From Anaerolineae bacterium (GTDB lineage Bacteria > Chloroflexota > Anaerolineae > UBA4142 > SHND01): a stretch of 64,000 bases of DNA. Position 1 is the stretch's first letter. Each line of letters opens with the position of its first letter. The stretch lies in contig JADZCJ010000140.1 in assembly GCA_020851635.1 (NCBI GenBank), forward strand, positions 62,001 to 126,000, given 5' to 3'. The notes beneath the pieces were generated by a model that did not search any database, was not told the origin of the DNA, and saw nothing but the letters and a program-made list of their open reading frames with translations. Made by a program: the position numbers and the translations under genes. Shown here one piece after another: positions 34,945-43,679 of the stretch.

Positions 34945-36237
34945 TTATTTGGGCTGAATGCCCTGAACTTCAATTACTGGCACAGGTAACACGTCCATCT
35001 TTCGACCATCAGGCGTCAGAATAGAATTGCTGCTTGTCCAGTAGTGCGCGTTGCCTATGTCCGGCATCCGCAGGTCAAGACCATGTGGACCGTCTTCATG
35101 AGCGACCCAGTATTCGAGCATCTTGGACTGCCCTTTGCACTGATTGTTGGGGTTCTCGTCCGGGTCGGGTTTGCAGCGACGCTCCTTCCAGCGCATATAC
35201 CAATCCACAACCCAATACGTCGTCACACGCACCTGGTACGAGGGGCGATTGTCAGGACCATTGTGCGGCTTGCGCTCGTATCCATAACCCTTTTCATCGT
35301 CCGCAGATGAGGTCTCATAGGTGTGTGCGATGATCGGACCGGCAGAAGAGGACTGCTTTGGATTGCCCCATGAACGCTCGTCCCACAACCAATCCGCCCA
35401 AGCCGGCGCGGGATCGTAACCGCCATACCCCGAGTCGCGCGATTCTTCAGGGTCAGGCGGTGCCACTTGTCGCCAGCGCAAGCAGAAATGAAAATCGGCA
35501 TAGTCGTCGTTTGCGCTCCATGTCTGCGGATCCCAGCCGTCAATGGCGCGGCTGCACTGCCAGTCTTGAGTCGTCAACCCGGTTGCCATGAATGTGATAG
35601 GGTCGCGGTTGAGACCGCGGGGGTACGGAGTGTAGATCGTTTGCACCGGCGGAATCGTCGCGCGGACGCTGGCAATCCAGTTCAGATTGCACTCGAGCGA
35701 TAACCCACTGAAGCGAAAGGCCGTGCAAGGCGTTGGTCCAGGCGGGTTCCCTTGCTTTTTGCACCCCTGCGCGCAGTCAACGATGAACACAGGGATGACC
35801 AAACCGCACGACTTTTGGTCGCATATCGGCAGGTACCAAATCCAGATGTTGTAATAGTCGTCTCTACAGCGACCGCTGCTGATGATTACATTGGTATTGC
35901 CAAGACCAGTCGGTCCACCCGGCATATATACGCAAGATGCCGCTGCCGTGACATTTACGGTCTGTTTACCGCCACCCCCGCCGCCCGGTACTGGGGTTTC
36001 AGCGGGACCGCCGCCCCCGCCGTTGTCATCTCCCTCGCAGTAACACTTGATCTTTCCACTTGGGAGTAGGGTACATTCACCATGTGCACCAACAGGGCAG
36101 TTCCCCTGCGCGCAGGTATTGCTAGCGGTCGAGATAAAGAGCACGACAAAAATACCTAGCATGAGTGGCAACGAAGCAACATACTTGTGTGCGTTGGCCC
36201 ACTGCGCTATTTTTTCGAATCGTGTGAGAGTTTGCAT
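34945..36237 (-). CDS. Secreted Cys- and Gly-rich protein of the Tad locus
   Basis: 430 residues from ATG 36237 (AAGGAAG six bases upstream). An N-terminal hydrophobic helix (YVASLPLMLGIFVVLFI) acts as signal or anchor. The outside part has about 18 cysteines (CAQGNC, CTLLPSGKIKCYC, CDQKSC, CAQGCK and more), poly-glycine linkers and many aromatic residues. No enzyme motif is seen. Its place among Tad genes, between a single-helix protein and the short CpaB, suggests a disulfide-rich pilus-tip, adhesin or wall-exposed component; this is inference. I do not recognise the family. Confidence 0.6.
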   Translation of the reverse strand: MQTLTRFEKIAQWANAHKYVASLPLMLGIFVVLFISTASNTCAQGNCPVGAHGECTLLPSGKIKCYCEGDDNGGGGGPAETPVPGGGGGGKQTVNVTAAASCVYMPGGPTGLGNTNVIISSGRCRDDYYNIWIWYLPICDQKSCGLVIPVFIVDCAQGCKKQGNPPGPTPCTAFRFSGLSLECNLNWIASVRATIPPVQTIYTPYPRGLNRDPITFMATGLTTQDWQCSRAIDGWDPQTWSANDDYADFHFCLRWRQVAPPDPEESRDSGYGGYDPAPAWADWLWDERSWGNPKQSSSAGPIIAHTYETSSADDEKGYGYERKPHNGPDNRPSYQVRVTTYWVVDWYMRWKERRCKPDPDENPNNQCKGQSKMLEYWVAHEDGPHGLDLRMPDIGNAHYWTSSNSILTPDGRKMDVLPVPVIEVQGIQPK

Positions 36238-36269
36238 ATCATCTTCCTTCGCACTCGTGCTTGTTGTAC

Positions 36270-37022
36270 TTATCGGTCCTGCCAAAACACCTTTTTGGTC
36301 TGCAAGTCCATCGACAGTGCTATGCGCGAAATCTTCCATCGGCTCGCCGAGGAGTCATAGCTCATCTCGGTCATGACAATGCGGTCAGGTATTTCCTGTT
36401 CATCCAGCTGGGCGCGCGTTTTTAGATCATATTCGTACGTCTTGCCCGCCGCGATGTATTCGATGACCACCGCCTGTGTGCCGTTTGGGGCATACTGCAC
36501 ACTGCGTCCGAGTGGCAGGAGCTCGTACTCATGGAGCGCAACGGCATGCTTTTCCTGTTGCATCCAGTCCAGCATTCCTTGCATGCGTGTCAGCTGCCTT
36601 CCGCTGAAAAAGTCGGACGCGTGCGCTTTTAGATAATCGAGGTCGAACTTGTGCGCGTCCCAGCCATCCAGCGCCGCGTCAAAGTCACTTAACACCGCCT
36701 TTGTCACCTCGGGCGGCGCTTCAACCGCATCCACGCCGAGTGGCGTTTTGACAATCCTGAAAGTCCAATTTGGTGCCTCATTATTCGCATGCGGATTCTG
36801 TGGAGTTGCTGGCTCGGCTGTTTCAACTACTTCAGCCAAGGCTATCGATGAATTTGGTTCAAGCATGTTCACATTGCCCGTGATTTGGCGATACCAACCA
36901 AAGATGAGCGCACCGACGAACAGCACACCGATGCCAAAGAGGACCCAACCGAGCGGTGTAACGTGCTTGCGCCCGCTCAGTTGATTCTTTTGAAATAAAA
37001 GTTCAATCAAATGCATACTCAC
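36270..37022 (-). CDS. Single-helix membrane protein of the Tad locus
   Basis: 250 residues: a short cytoplasmic start, one transmembrane helix (VTPLGWVLFGIGVLFVGALIFGWY, about 21-44), a linker, and an extracytoplasmic alpha/beta domain. The domain includes VLSDFDAALDGWDAHKFDLDYL and MQGMLDWMQQEKHAVALHEYEL, followed by beta-strand-like segments (QAVVIEYIAAGKTYEYDL). The domain layout is reminiscent of IMS/ARC6-like or SnoaL-type folds, but I cannot name it. Its ATG overlaps the stop of the TadE-like gene (ATGA), so it is co-translated with a pseudopilin. Confidence 0.6.
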   Translation of the reverse strand: MSMHLIELLFQKNQLSGRKHVTPLGWVLFGIGVLFVGALIFGWYRQITGNVNMLEPNSSIALAEVVETAEPATPQNPHANNEAPNWTFRIVKTPLGVDAVEAPPEVTKAVLSDFDAALDGWDAHKFDLDYLKAHASDFFSGRQLTRMQGMLDWMQQEKHAVALHEYELLPLGRSVQYAPNGTQAVVIEYIAAGKTYEYDLKTRAQLDEQEIPDRIVMTEMSYDSSASRWKISRIALSMDLQTKKVFWQDR

Positions 37023-37465
37023 TCTCCTTCACGATTGATTCCGAATGCCGGATAGCCCTGTCCACTCACGGTGACGGTAAGTTCCGACACACCGAAAATT
37101 TTAGAAAAGATGGTAGGAATCTTTGCCTGTCCCCAAACAGTAATGCGATTCGGCTGCGCGGTAATGTTTGTCTTGGTGAGATATTTGCTCTTGTTCAAGT
37201 TGATGAATTGTTGTGCGATTGCGGTCGCCGCGCCTCGATTCAAGATGACTTGGTTCGTCGCGCGAAAGTAGTTCACGTCAATTTCGTGGCTCGCCACTTG
37301 TGCCGCCGCCTCAACCGTAGTCTGCGCGGCGCGATACTGCTGATACATGAATCCACCATCTATGACGAGTCCGAGCATCACGACTGCAACCGGGAACAGC
37401 AAAACGAATTGCACGAGATATTCACCGCGCTGATCGTTCCACCATTTTCTGAACCATCGGATCAT
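37019..37465 (-). CDS. TadE/TadF-like pseudopilin 3
   Basis: 148 residues. The N-terminal NDQRGEYLVQFVLLFPVAVVMLGLVIDGGFMYQQYRAAQTTVEAAAQ pattern is that of TadE/TadF and TadG pseudopilins: a cleavable basic leader, a Glu (here GEYL) at the start of a ~22-residue helix, and then an outward-facing domain. It is one of three adjacent TadE-like genes; such minor pilins initiate or stabilise the Flp fibre. It is coupled to the single-helix protein gene downstream. Confidence 0.75.
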   Translation of the reverse strand: MIRWFRKWWNDQRGEYLVQFVLLFPVAVVMLGLVIDGGFMYQQYRAAQTTVEAAAQVASHEIDVNYFRATNQVILNRGAATAIAQQFINLNKSKYLTKTNITAQPNRITVWGQAKIPTIFSKIFGVSELTVTVSGQGYPAFGINREGE

Positions 37466-37490
37466 CGAACCTCCCGCTCCGTGAGTCGCG

Positions 37491-37952
37491 CTACCGTTCC
37501 CACCATGAGCGCCACGTTTCGATACGCGACCAGCGAGTTGCTTTCAGAGGCACTGCGCCGCCGGGGTGAAAAAGCTGCACCATCGGAATGTCGTTTACCT
37601 TCATGGTGTATCCCGTTCGACATCGCACCCACGCGCCGCGATCCCATTTCCCTTGAGGCACAACTGTCAAACGTGCCGACGCCGCGCTCAATGAAAAACC
37701 GTTTAGCGTTTCGCGTCCGGCAGTTAGTCCTTGTATTTGCCCGTCATCGCGCCGCAGAGATTCAACTGCCGCGCGGCATGCGTCGTAACTTGCCATGTCG
37801 AGCGCAATGGTTGCATAGATCAAGCGTCCAAAATAAATCAACGCTGCCAGTATAAGGAACAGGAACGGGAGGATTAGTACGAATTCGACCAGCGCCTGCC
37901 CGTGCTCGCCCTCGTTGTCTCGGATTTTTTGGGAACGACACAACACATTCAT
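37491..37952 (-). CDS. TadE-like pseudopilin 2
   Basis: 153 residues with EGEHGQALVEFVLILPFLFLILAALIYFGRLIYATIALDMA near the N-terminus. This is the signature of TadE (G-x-A-x-V-E-F at the start of the hydrophobic helix) and a substrate for the prepilin peptidase at 31908. The outer part has one Cys pair (ACRAAV, VRCRTGY) that could form a disulfide. It lies 9 bp after pseudopilin 1 and 25 bp before pseudopilin 3. Confidence 0.85.
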   Translation of the reverse strand: MNVLCRSQKIRDNEGEHGQALVEFVLILPFLFLILAALIYFGRLIYATIALDMASYDACRAAVESLRRDDGQIQGLTAGRETLNGFSLSAASARLTVVPQGKWDRGAWVRCRTGYTMKVNDIPMVQLFHPGGAVPLKATRWSRIETWRSWWER

Positions 37953-37961
37953 GGCATCACC

Positions 37962-38423
37962 TCACCACCACCAAAAATCTGCGCCGCGCTTGCCGACGGG
38001 TCCGCCGTAAAAACGTTCAAGCCGTTGAAAGCTGTGTGCCCGGATCGTGTACGGCAGAGCACCAATGAAAGGCAAGACAAAAGTCTTGTTTGTTTTCACA
38101 TCGCCACGCACGCTTTTACGCGGATCAGTTACGAATTGAATTTTGTATTCATTGGCAAACTGACCGACCGCCGCGTTCAACATGTACTTTGAGCGCGCTG
38201 CACCTTCCGCTGCGCTACCACCGCGTATTGCTGTGAGATATGTGCCGTCGTGAACGGCGCCCGCCGCCGCAGTTTGATTCCACCACACCCAAAAGTACAT
38301 GGCGATTGCGCCGCACAACATCAGGAACACTGCGAGACTCGCCGTCCATTCGATTAGGTCCTGGCCGCGGTTGTCGTTGCGAAAACGGTCAAGCCGTTTC
38401 AGGAACGGAGGAAATTTTTGCAT
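37962..38423 (-). CDS. TadE-like pseudopilin 1
   Basis: 153 residues with NDNRGQDLIEWTASLAVFLMLCGAIAMYFWVWW, a prepilin-like N-terminal helix with Glu at position +5 after Gly, and a periplasmic-type domain rich in Gly and basic residues. The RGQDL(I/V)E motif matches the Flp pilin of the same locus (RGQDLVEYAL), so both should be processed by the same peptidase. It is the first gene after the flp hairpin. Confidence 0.75.
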   Translation of the reverse strand: MQKFPPFLKRLDRFRNDNRGQDLIEWTASLAVFLMLCGAIAMYFWVWWNQTAAAGAVHDGTYLTAIRGGSAAEGAARSKYMLNAAVGQFANEYKIQFVTDPRKSVRGDVKTNKTFVLPFIGALPYTIRAHSFQRLERFYGGPVGKRGADFWWW

Positions 38424-38447
38424 AGAAAATTCCGATTTTTGTATTGC

Positions 38448-38477
38448 CGAGAGCTGTGGGAGAAGACACAGCCCTCG
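38448..38477 (-). other. Hairpin between flp and the pseudopilin genes
   Basis: On the minus strand CGAGGGCTGTG (38477-38467) pairs with CACAGCTCTCG (38458-38448) with one G-U pair across an 8-nt loop. No U-run follows. This looks like an mRNA-stabilising or processing hairpin after the pilin gene, which would raise flp message above its neighbours. Confidence 0.5.
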
Positions 38478-38501
38478 ACAATTGGCGTATGTTCAGATTC
38501 G

Positions 38502-38750
38502 TCACTGTCCTGCGGCGGACTGCAACGCGTTGTTTGCTTGCGTCAGCACGTTTTTGATCGTCGTGTAGAGCGCGGTCAAGACCGCTACAACGCCAACGGC
38601 AAATGCGACAATCAATGCATACTCCACAAGGTCTTGGCCGCGGTTGTCGCGGAAAAAACGTTTGGTGTATGAAACCAATTTCGTCAGTGTGAGCAGTACG
38701 TTTGTCCACACGACATTGGCGAGTGGCAAATTTTTCGATATGTGTACCAT
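38502..38750 (-). CDS. flp: Flp-family major pilin
   Basis: 82 residues. A long basic leader is followed by the Flp motif RGQDLVEYALIVAFAVGVVAVLTAL, with Gly38 before the cut and Glu43 at +5, then a short tail typical of Flp/Fap pilins. The leader (about 38 residues) is longer than usual. AAAAAGGAG lies 8 bases before ATG, a strong ribosome site that fits high expression. A hairpin follows the gene. It is the only Flp gene in the window. Confidence 0.9.
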   Translation of the reverse strand: MVHISKNLPLANVVWTNVLLTLTKLVSYTKRFFRDNRGQDLVEYALIVAFAVGVVAVLTALYTTIKNVLTQANNALQSAAGQ

Positions 38751-38847
38751 TTCGGATTCTCCTTTTTCTGATGTTCAAATCTATGGCGGCAAAGCGTGCC
38801 GCGCGACATAAATCTTCGGTAACGACTCGTGTTCGGACACACCTCCT

Positions 38848-39753
38848 TTATCGAAACAAAAAATACTGTGCGGCAAGAAAAATTCCAGGACCCATTACCG
38901 CGATGCCTATTGCGGGCAGAATCAATCCACCGACTGGGATGACCATTTGGACGCCTGATGCAATTCCGCGCTGTTCCATCTCCTGCAGTGCCTTGTCAAT
39001 CATCACGTTCCCCAGACTGCGAAGAACTTCGGCATTGGATGTGCCGGTGCGACCGCTGGCACGCAAGAGCTCAGCAAGTGTCACAACTTCGGGAATATTC
39101 GGATTTCGCTCTTTCATTTGCTCAAGTGCTTCATCCAGCGTCATTCCCTTTTGCATGTCGGCCGTCACCTGTCGCAACTCGTTGACGAATACTCCACCTT
39201 TGTTGCTATAGGCGAGCTGCTGCGCGGCTTCTCCAAGCGAACCCCCGGCTGCACAGAACACCGCCATCCGATGGAGACTAAATGCCATCTCAAACCGCAT
39301 ATTCTCTTCCCGTTTGCGAATCAGCCGCGCGAGTTGAAAGTCTGGTAGGAACATGCCCACTAGACCCAACCCGAACGCAAGGAATACAAAGCTTGACCCC
39401 GCGATCAGCGATGCAGCGATGCCCACGAGAAACAAAAACAGTGCCATTGCTACTTTCCACGCGTACAAGTCGTACACCGTTGAATAACGTGTGGGATATC
39501 CAGCTGCGCGCAAGCGCGCTTCATCTTTGTCAATGCGACGCAAAAGCAGCGCTAACCGATAGCTTAAGCGTCCGAGCAACGGACCAAACAAACGGTCAAG
39601 TAGTGGTGTGGTGCGAACGACGGGAATCACACCACTCAACGGTTGTCCGCCCGTCGCATCTTTGGCTAGTGCTGACTGTGTAATTGTCCGCCACATCAAA
39701 AAGATTCCTGTTGCACCGGCGAGTGCAATTGCGATGCTGGTAAAAAAATCCAT
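38848..39753 (-). CDS. tadC: Tad platform protein TadC
   Basis: 301 residues of the T2SSF fold: an N-terminal helix, a cytoplasmic domain, and paired central and C-terminal helices (MALFLFLVGIAASLIAGSSFVFLAFGLGLVGMFLPDF, and MVIPVGGLILPAIGIAVMGPGIFLAAQYF). The motif region FSLHRMAVFCAAGGSLGEAAQQLA and VVTLAELLRASGRTGTSNAEVLRSLG is typical of TadC/GspF. With TadB it forms the inner-membrane platform turned by the TadA ATPase. It is 16 bp downstream of tadB. Confidence 0.9.
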   Translation of the reverse strand: MDFFTSIAIALAGATGIFLMWRTITQSALAKDATGGQPLSGVIPVVRTTPLLDRLFGPLLGRLSYRLALLLRRIDKDEARLRAAGYPTRYSTVYDLYAWKVAMALFLFLVGIAASLIAGSSFVFLAFGLGLVGMFLPDFQLARLIRKREENMRFEMAFSLHRMAVFCAAGGSLGEAAQQLAYSNKGGVFVNELRQVTADMQKGMTLDEALEQMKERNPNIPEVVTLAELLRASGRTGTSNAEVLRSLGNVMIDKALQEMEQRGIASGVQMVIPVGGLILPAIGIAVMGPGIFLAAQYFLFR

Positions 39754-39769
39754 GGTTGGTCTCGCTCTT

Positions 39770-40711
39770 CTACGTTAACGCTCCGAGTGGGCTCTGTGCT
39801 GCATCCAATGATACGTTTGGCGCGTCTATGTATTCCATCGGCCGCAGAGCTCGCGCTCCCAGACGGTTCATAAAGTAGTACGCGCAAAAGCACAACAAGC
39901 CAATCACAATGAGCGCAATCTGTCCCACGATGCTGGCATAGAATGGGCGCTGCAAGTCCGGCGCGGTTTGGTTCAGCATGAGAATAAAGACAAAGGGTGC
40001 GATGCAAACGATGCGCGCTTCCCATCGTATGCGAACCTGTGCCGTGGCGATGCGCCGCCGCGCGGAGGTCAAACCGCGCACCATTTCGTTCATTGGGACG
40101 AGTACGTCGTTGAGTTTACTATTTTGATGGATCGTCGCGATCAACGCCTCAATCAATCGATCAAAGATCATGTCGCGTCGCTCCGCCGCAACAGTTTGCA
40201 TTGCCTCAACGGTTGGCGTTCCGAGCGCGCGCAGATCGCGCACTTTTTGAAAATCTGCGCGCGCTCCACTTGGCGCGCGTTCGGCAACAAAATCAATCGC
40301 CATGTCCATGCTCAAGGATGCAGCTGTCGCTTGGAGCAACATATCAATCACCGCCGCAATTTCTTCTTGATATTGACGCCGTCGCTTGTCGCGTCGGTCT
40401 TCGAGATACGACCAGTAGCCCGCGATGCCGATGCCCAAGCCCACGACAAAGCCGGTCCACGCGCCAATGCTCAAATACAAAATGAAACCGAGGGCGAGAC
40501 CAAGCATCAGTGAAACGCGCAGGAATTCGCCGGCGGAAAGGTCAAGGTCCGCTTCATCGAGCTTGCGCTGAAGACGCTTGAGAAACGAAGCACGCGGGCG
40601 CGCGCCCTGAATGAGTTGGTGCTGCGGCTTGATCTGCAGGACGAGCGTGAGAATCAAAATCCCCACTGCACCGATAAAGGCAACCAGCACGTTCGGCGCA
40701 TAGAGCATCAT
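39770..40711 (-). CDS. tadB: Tad platform protein TadB
   Basis: 313 residues. The order is helix (VLVAFIGAVGILILTLVLQI), a cytoplasmic domain, helices near 85-125 (GLALGFILYLSIGAWTGFVVGLGIGIAGYW), then EEIAAVIDMLLQATAASLSMDMAIDFVA and HQNSKLNDVLVPMNEMVRGL, followed by two C-terminal helices. This is the standard TadB arrangement. Its start overlaps the tadA stop (ATGA), and tadC follows after 16 bp. Confidence 0.9.
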   Translation of the reverse strand: MMLYAPNVLVAFIGAVGILILTLVLQIKPQHQLIQGARPRASFLKRLQRKLDEADLDLSAGEFLRVSLMLGLALGFILYLSIGAWTGFVVGLGIGIAGYWSYLEDRRDKRRRQYQEEIAAVIDMLLQATAASLSMDMAIDFVAERAPSGARADFQKVRDLRALGTPTVEAMQTVAAERRDMIFDRLIEALIATIHQNSKLNDVLVPMNEMVRGLTSARRRIATAQVRIRWEARIVCIAPFVFILMLNQTAPDLQRPFYASIVGQIALIVIGLLCFCAYYFMNRLGARALRPMEYIDAPNVSLDAAQSPLGALT

Positions 40712-42132
40712 GCATCCCTCCCGGCAAAAGCACCTGCAATCCGTTTGCTTTGACGCGGCAAAAACGATTTGGTGTCAATGCCGTATTGGATAAAGCGCTG
40801 CATCAAGCGTTCGGGGAGCGGGCGGAGTGAGCGCACCAATTCATCCTGTTCGATTGTGAAAATGAGATCGCGCGTCACGTTGATGCCTTCGGCGCGTCCC
40901 TCCAACCCCGCAATTTCGCGGACGAATCGGCGCGGCGGATTCCGCGTTTGTCCCAGAAAGATGACAAGGTGAAACCCGCGGGCAATCCATTCCGCGAGAT
41001 AACTCGGGTTAAAGTTTTGTGCCTCGTCCGCCAGCGCGCAAAGCTGCAAAAGCCGCGCAATGGCGTCCGTCGCCGAATTGGCATGCACGGTCGTAATTGT
41101 GCCTTCATGTCCGGTATTGTTCGCCATCAACATGTCGAAGGCTTCGCCCCCGCGCACCTCGCCCAAGAGGATGCGATCCGGGCGCATCCGCAGTGCGTTC
41201 GCCACTAACTGGCGCTGCGTGATGGGGCGCGCGTTCTCGGATGTGTCTTCCCGCACCGTGAGATACTGCACGTCGTCAATTTTCAGATCGAGCTCGCGGG
41301 TGTCTTCAATCACCACAATGCGTTCGTCTGGATCGAAAATGGTGGCGAGGACATTAATGAAATTCGTCTTGCCTGTACCCGTGCCGCCGCAGACCAGGAT
41401 GCTCATGCGCGCTCGAACGGCGGCTTCTAGAAACTCCGCCGCTTCCGGCGTAATCGACCGCAGCTGGAACAAGTCCGCCATCCGCCGCGCGACCAGCCGA
41501 TGGCGGCGAATGGTGATGGAGGGACTCGGCTCCGCGATGGGACTGATGACGACGTTGATCCGCGCACCGTCCGGCAGCTTGGCGTTCAAGATCGGATTCA
41601 TCAGGTTGATCTGGCGACCGGTTGGTGAGACGAGGCGATTGATCTGGTCGAGCACTCGGTCGTGGTCGAGGTCCAACTCTAAGAGGTTTACTTTTTCCTT
41701 GGTGCCGTTTGCCCGCATGAGCCACAACTGTTCGATCCCATTCATGATGATTTCTTCGACGCTCGCGTCTTCGATATAGTCTGTGAGAAACCCCATGCCT
41801 GCGATGTCGTTCACAAGCTGGCTCAGAATTGTGGGCAGGTCGCCTTCGAGGGTGTGTGCCGCCTGCAGGCGCGCCTTGCGGTTGAACTCGTCAATCGCCC
41901 ACATTACGACGCGGCGCACTTCGTCCTTTTTGAGCGGCCAATTGACCCCCTTCAAGTGGGCGTATTCCTCATCGAGCTTGAGGCGCGCAATTTTGAGCAC
42001 CATGTCATAGGGGCGCGCTTCTGGATCGGCGCTTTGCAAGTTGGCTTGCACAGCGAGGGCAAGTGCACTCGCGGCATAGTGACGCGCAGGCGGCGGTGGA
42101 GGAGGTCGTGTCGGATAGCTGGGCTGAGTCAT
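40708..42132 (-). CDS. tadA: Tad secretion ATPase TadA (CpaF)
   Basis: 474 residues of the GspE/VirB11 family. After a Pro-rich start comes the N-terminal domain, then VCGGTGTGKTNFINVLA (Walker A, about 248-256), VVIEDTRELDL (Asp box), MRPDRILLGEVRGGEAFDMLMANNTGHEGTITTVHA (Walker B with the His box). All catalytic residues are present. It drives Flp pilus assembly from the cytoplasmic face of TadB/TadC. It could in principle also serve as the VirB11-type ATPase of the conjugation half, which has none of its own. Confidence 0.95.
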   Translation of the reverse strand: MTQPSYPTRPPPPPPARHYAASALALAVQANLQSADPEARPYDMVLKIARLKLDEEYAHLKGVNWPLKKDEVRRVVMWAIDEFNRKARLQAAHTLEGDLPTILSQLVNDIAGMGFLTDYIEDASVEEIIMNGIEQLWLMRANGTKEKVNLLELDLDHDRVLDQINRLVSPTGRQINLMNPILNAKLPDGARINVVISPIAEPSPSITIRRHRLVARRMADLFQLRSITPEAAEFLEAAVRARMSILVCGGTGTGKTNFINVLATIFDPDERIVVIEDTRELDLKIDDVQYLTVREDTSENARPITQRQLVANALRMRPDRILLGEVRGGEAFDMLMANNTGHEGTITTVHANSATDAIARLLQLCALADEAQNFNPSYLAEWIARGFHLVIFLGQTRNPPRRFVREIAGLEGRAEGINVTRDLIFTIEQDELVRSLRPLPERLMQRFIQYGIDTKSFLPRQSKRIAGAFAGRDA

Positions 42133-43679
42133 GGTTTGTTTCCTTCCCCCAACACGAGCCAGCGCACACCCGCCGTGAGGCTATGCAGCGCTCCGCCGCC
42201 TTTTTTGGGGGGCTTCTTGCCGAGTTTCCCGCGACTCGTCCAAATGTCGCGCGTCGGCGGGTAAATGGTCGAGGCGATACTGATGATGCTGTCGGCGACC
42301 TGCCCACGGTGTTCCACGATCAAGGGTTTGCCGCTGTTCACGATATTGCTTACGGCAGGTCCGCCATCGGGAATGGTCGCGATTTCGGGCATGTCGAGCG
42401 CTTTGACAATTTCGGCACGGCTGATGCCTGATGATTCGTGGTAGCGGTTGATGATGAGTCGGAATTTCGAGCGTGCGAGTTTGACATGCTTGAAGAGCGT
42501 ATCGAGTGCCTCTTTCGTGGCAAGGATGCTGGAGCGATCCGGTGTGACGACGACGTACACGTAATCGGCGAATTCGAGCGCAGCAAGATGCATGGGCACG
42601 TTGGCGTCTTGCCCGATGTCCACGATGACGAAATCTTCAAACTGCCGCAGCGACGCGACGAGCTCGCGGAAAAATGCGCGCCCATTTTCTTCGATAAAGC
42701 ATTCATAACCGCCCATGTGCTGGCGCGGGATGCCGACCAACAGCTTGAGCTGCGATTCGCCGTAGCGAAAGAGGTGTGCATCCACTTCGTCGGCAGGCAG
42801 GATGGGACGCTGTCCGAGCATCCCGGTCGCGGACGGTTGAATCGGACCGTAGCGCGAGTTGAGCATTGCGCGATCTGCAAGGGCGCTGATATTCCTGCCG
42901 AGCTGGGTTTGCGGAATGCTCTGGTAGAAATGATGATGATCGTTCCCACCCGCCATATTCGCATCCACGAGGACAGTCCGTCGGTTGCCGATCACTCCGA
43001 GCGCGACTGCCAGGTTACACGCCACTAGTGTTTTGCCGACACCGCCTTTCGGTCCCCAGACGACCATCACGCCCTGCTGCCAGCCGCGCGCTGCAATGAC
43101 CTGTGCGGTTCGGCTGTCAATTTGCGGGATATAACCAACGCTCGCGCGATAGCGCAGCGCTTCCTGCACACCGACATGGCACTTGGCGACGAGCTCGTGC
43201 GCCGAGCGTTCGGTGAGGGGACGCGTGACCAAATCAACCGCCCCCAGTTGTTTCATCGTGTTGGCTAGCCCGCTATGCGGCGGTACAGCGGCGATGGTGA
43301 CGATAGGTTTCTTGGGATAAATCCACAGGCGCTGCACATCTTCATATTGAAAACTGCGCGTTTCCGGATCCACAATGACCGCGTCGGCATCGCCGTCAAT
43401 TGCTGCTTGATACAGGTTGACGCCGTTGTCACACCAGCCGATCGTTTTGAGACCGAGTTCGGGATGTTCGGTGTACATGCGATCCAAGATACGGAACTCG
43501 TTGAATTCCTGCGTGGCAATAAGCACGCGCAGGCTGTGTTCGGGCGCGGCGTAGACGGTCGAGGGTGCGTTGTGTGGGAGATCCCCATTCCTTGGCAGGA
43601 CGAGTACTGGTGGTCGCGCAGGGGATAAAGGGACACCAGCGCGCGTTGAGGCGTCACCGGGCGCGTTACGGAGTGACAT
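42129..43679 (-). CDS. cpaE: Pilus localisation ATPase CpaE/TadZ
   Basis: 516 residues. The N-terminal 190 residues form a receiver-like domain (LRVLIATQEFNEFRILDRM..., DADAVIVDPE, VTIAAVPPHSGLANTMKQLGAVDLVTRPL) with Asp at the position of the phosphoacceptor region, though not clearly phosphorylatable. A ParA/MinD domain follows: VVWGPKGGVGKTLVACNLAVALG (deviant Walker A, about 205-218), TVLVDANMAGG and FVIVDIGQDANVP. TadZ proteins place the pilus machine at one site in the cell. It is the only ParA-like protein in the element, which is of interest given the lone ParB downstream. Confidence 0.9.
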   Translation of the reverse strand: MSLRNAPGDASTRAGVPLSPARPPVLVLPRNGDLPHNAPSTVYAAPEHSLRVLIATQEFNEFRILDRMYTEHPELGLKTIGWCDNGVNLYQAAIDGDADAVIVDPETRSFQYEDVQRLWIYPKKPIVTIAAVPPHSGLANTMKQLGAVDLVTRPLTERSAHELVAKCHVGVQEALRYRASVGYIPQIDSRTAQVIAARGWQQGVMVVWGPKGGVGKTLVACNLAVALGVIGNRRTVLVDANMAGGNDHHHFYQSIPQTQLGRNISALADRAMLNSRYGPIQPSATGMLGQRPILPADEVDAHLFRYGESQLKLLVGIPRQHMGGYECFIEENGRAFFRELVASLRQFEDFVIVDIGQDANVPMHLAALEFADYVYVVVTPDRSSILATKEALDTLFKHVKLARSKFRLIINRYHESSGISRAEIVKALDMPEIATIPDGGPAVSNIVNSGKPLIVEHRGQVADSIISIASTIYPPTRDIWTSRGKLGKKPPKKGGGALHSLTAGVRWLVLGEGNKP

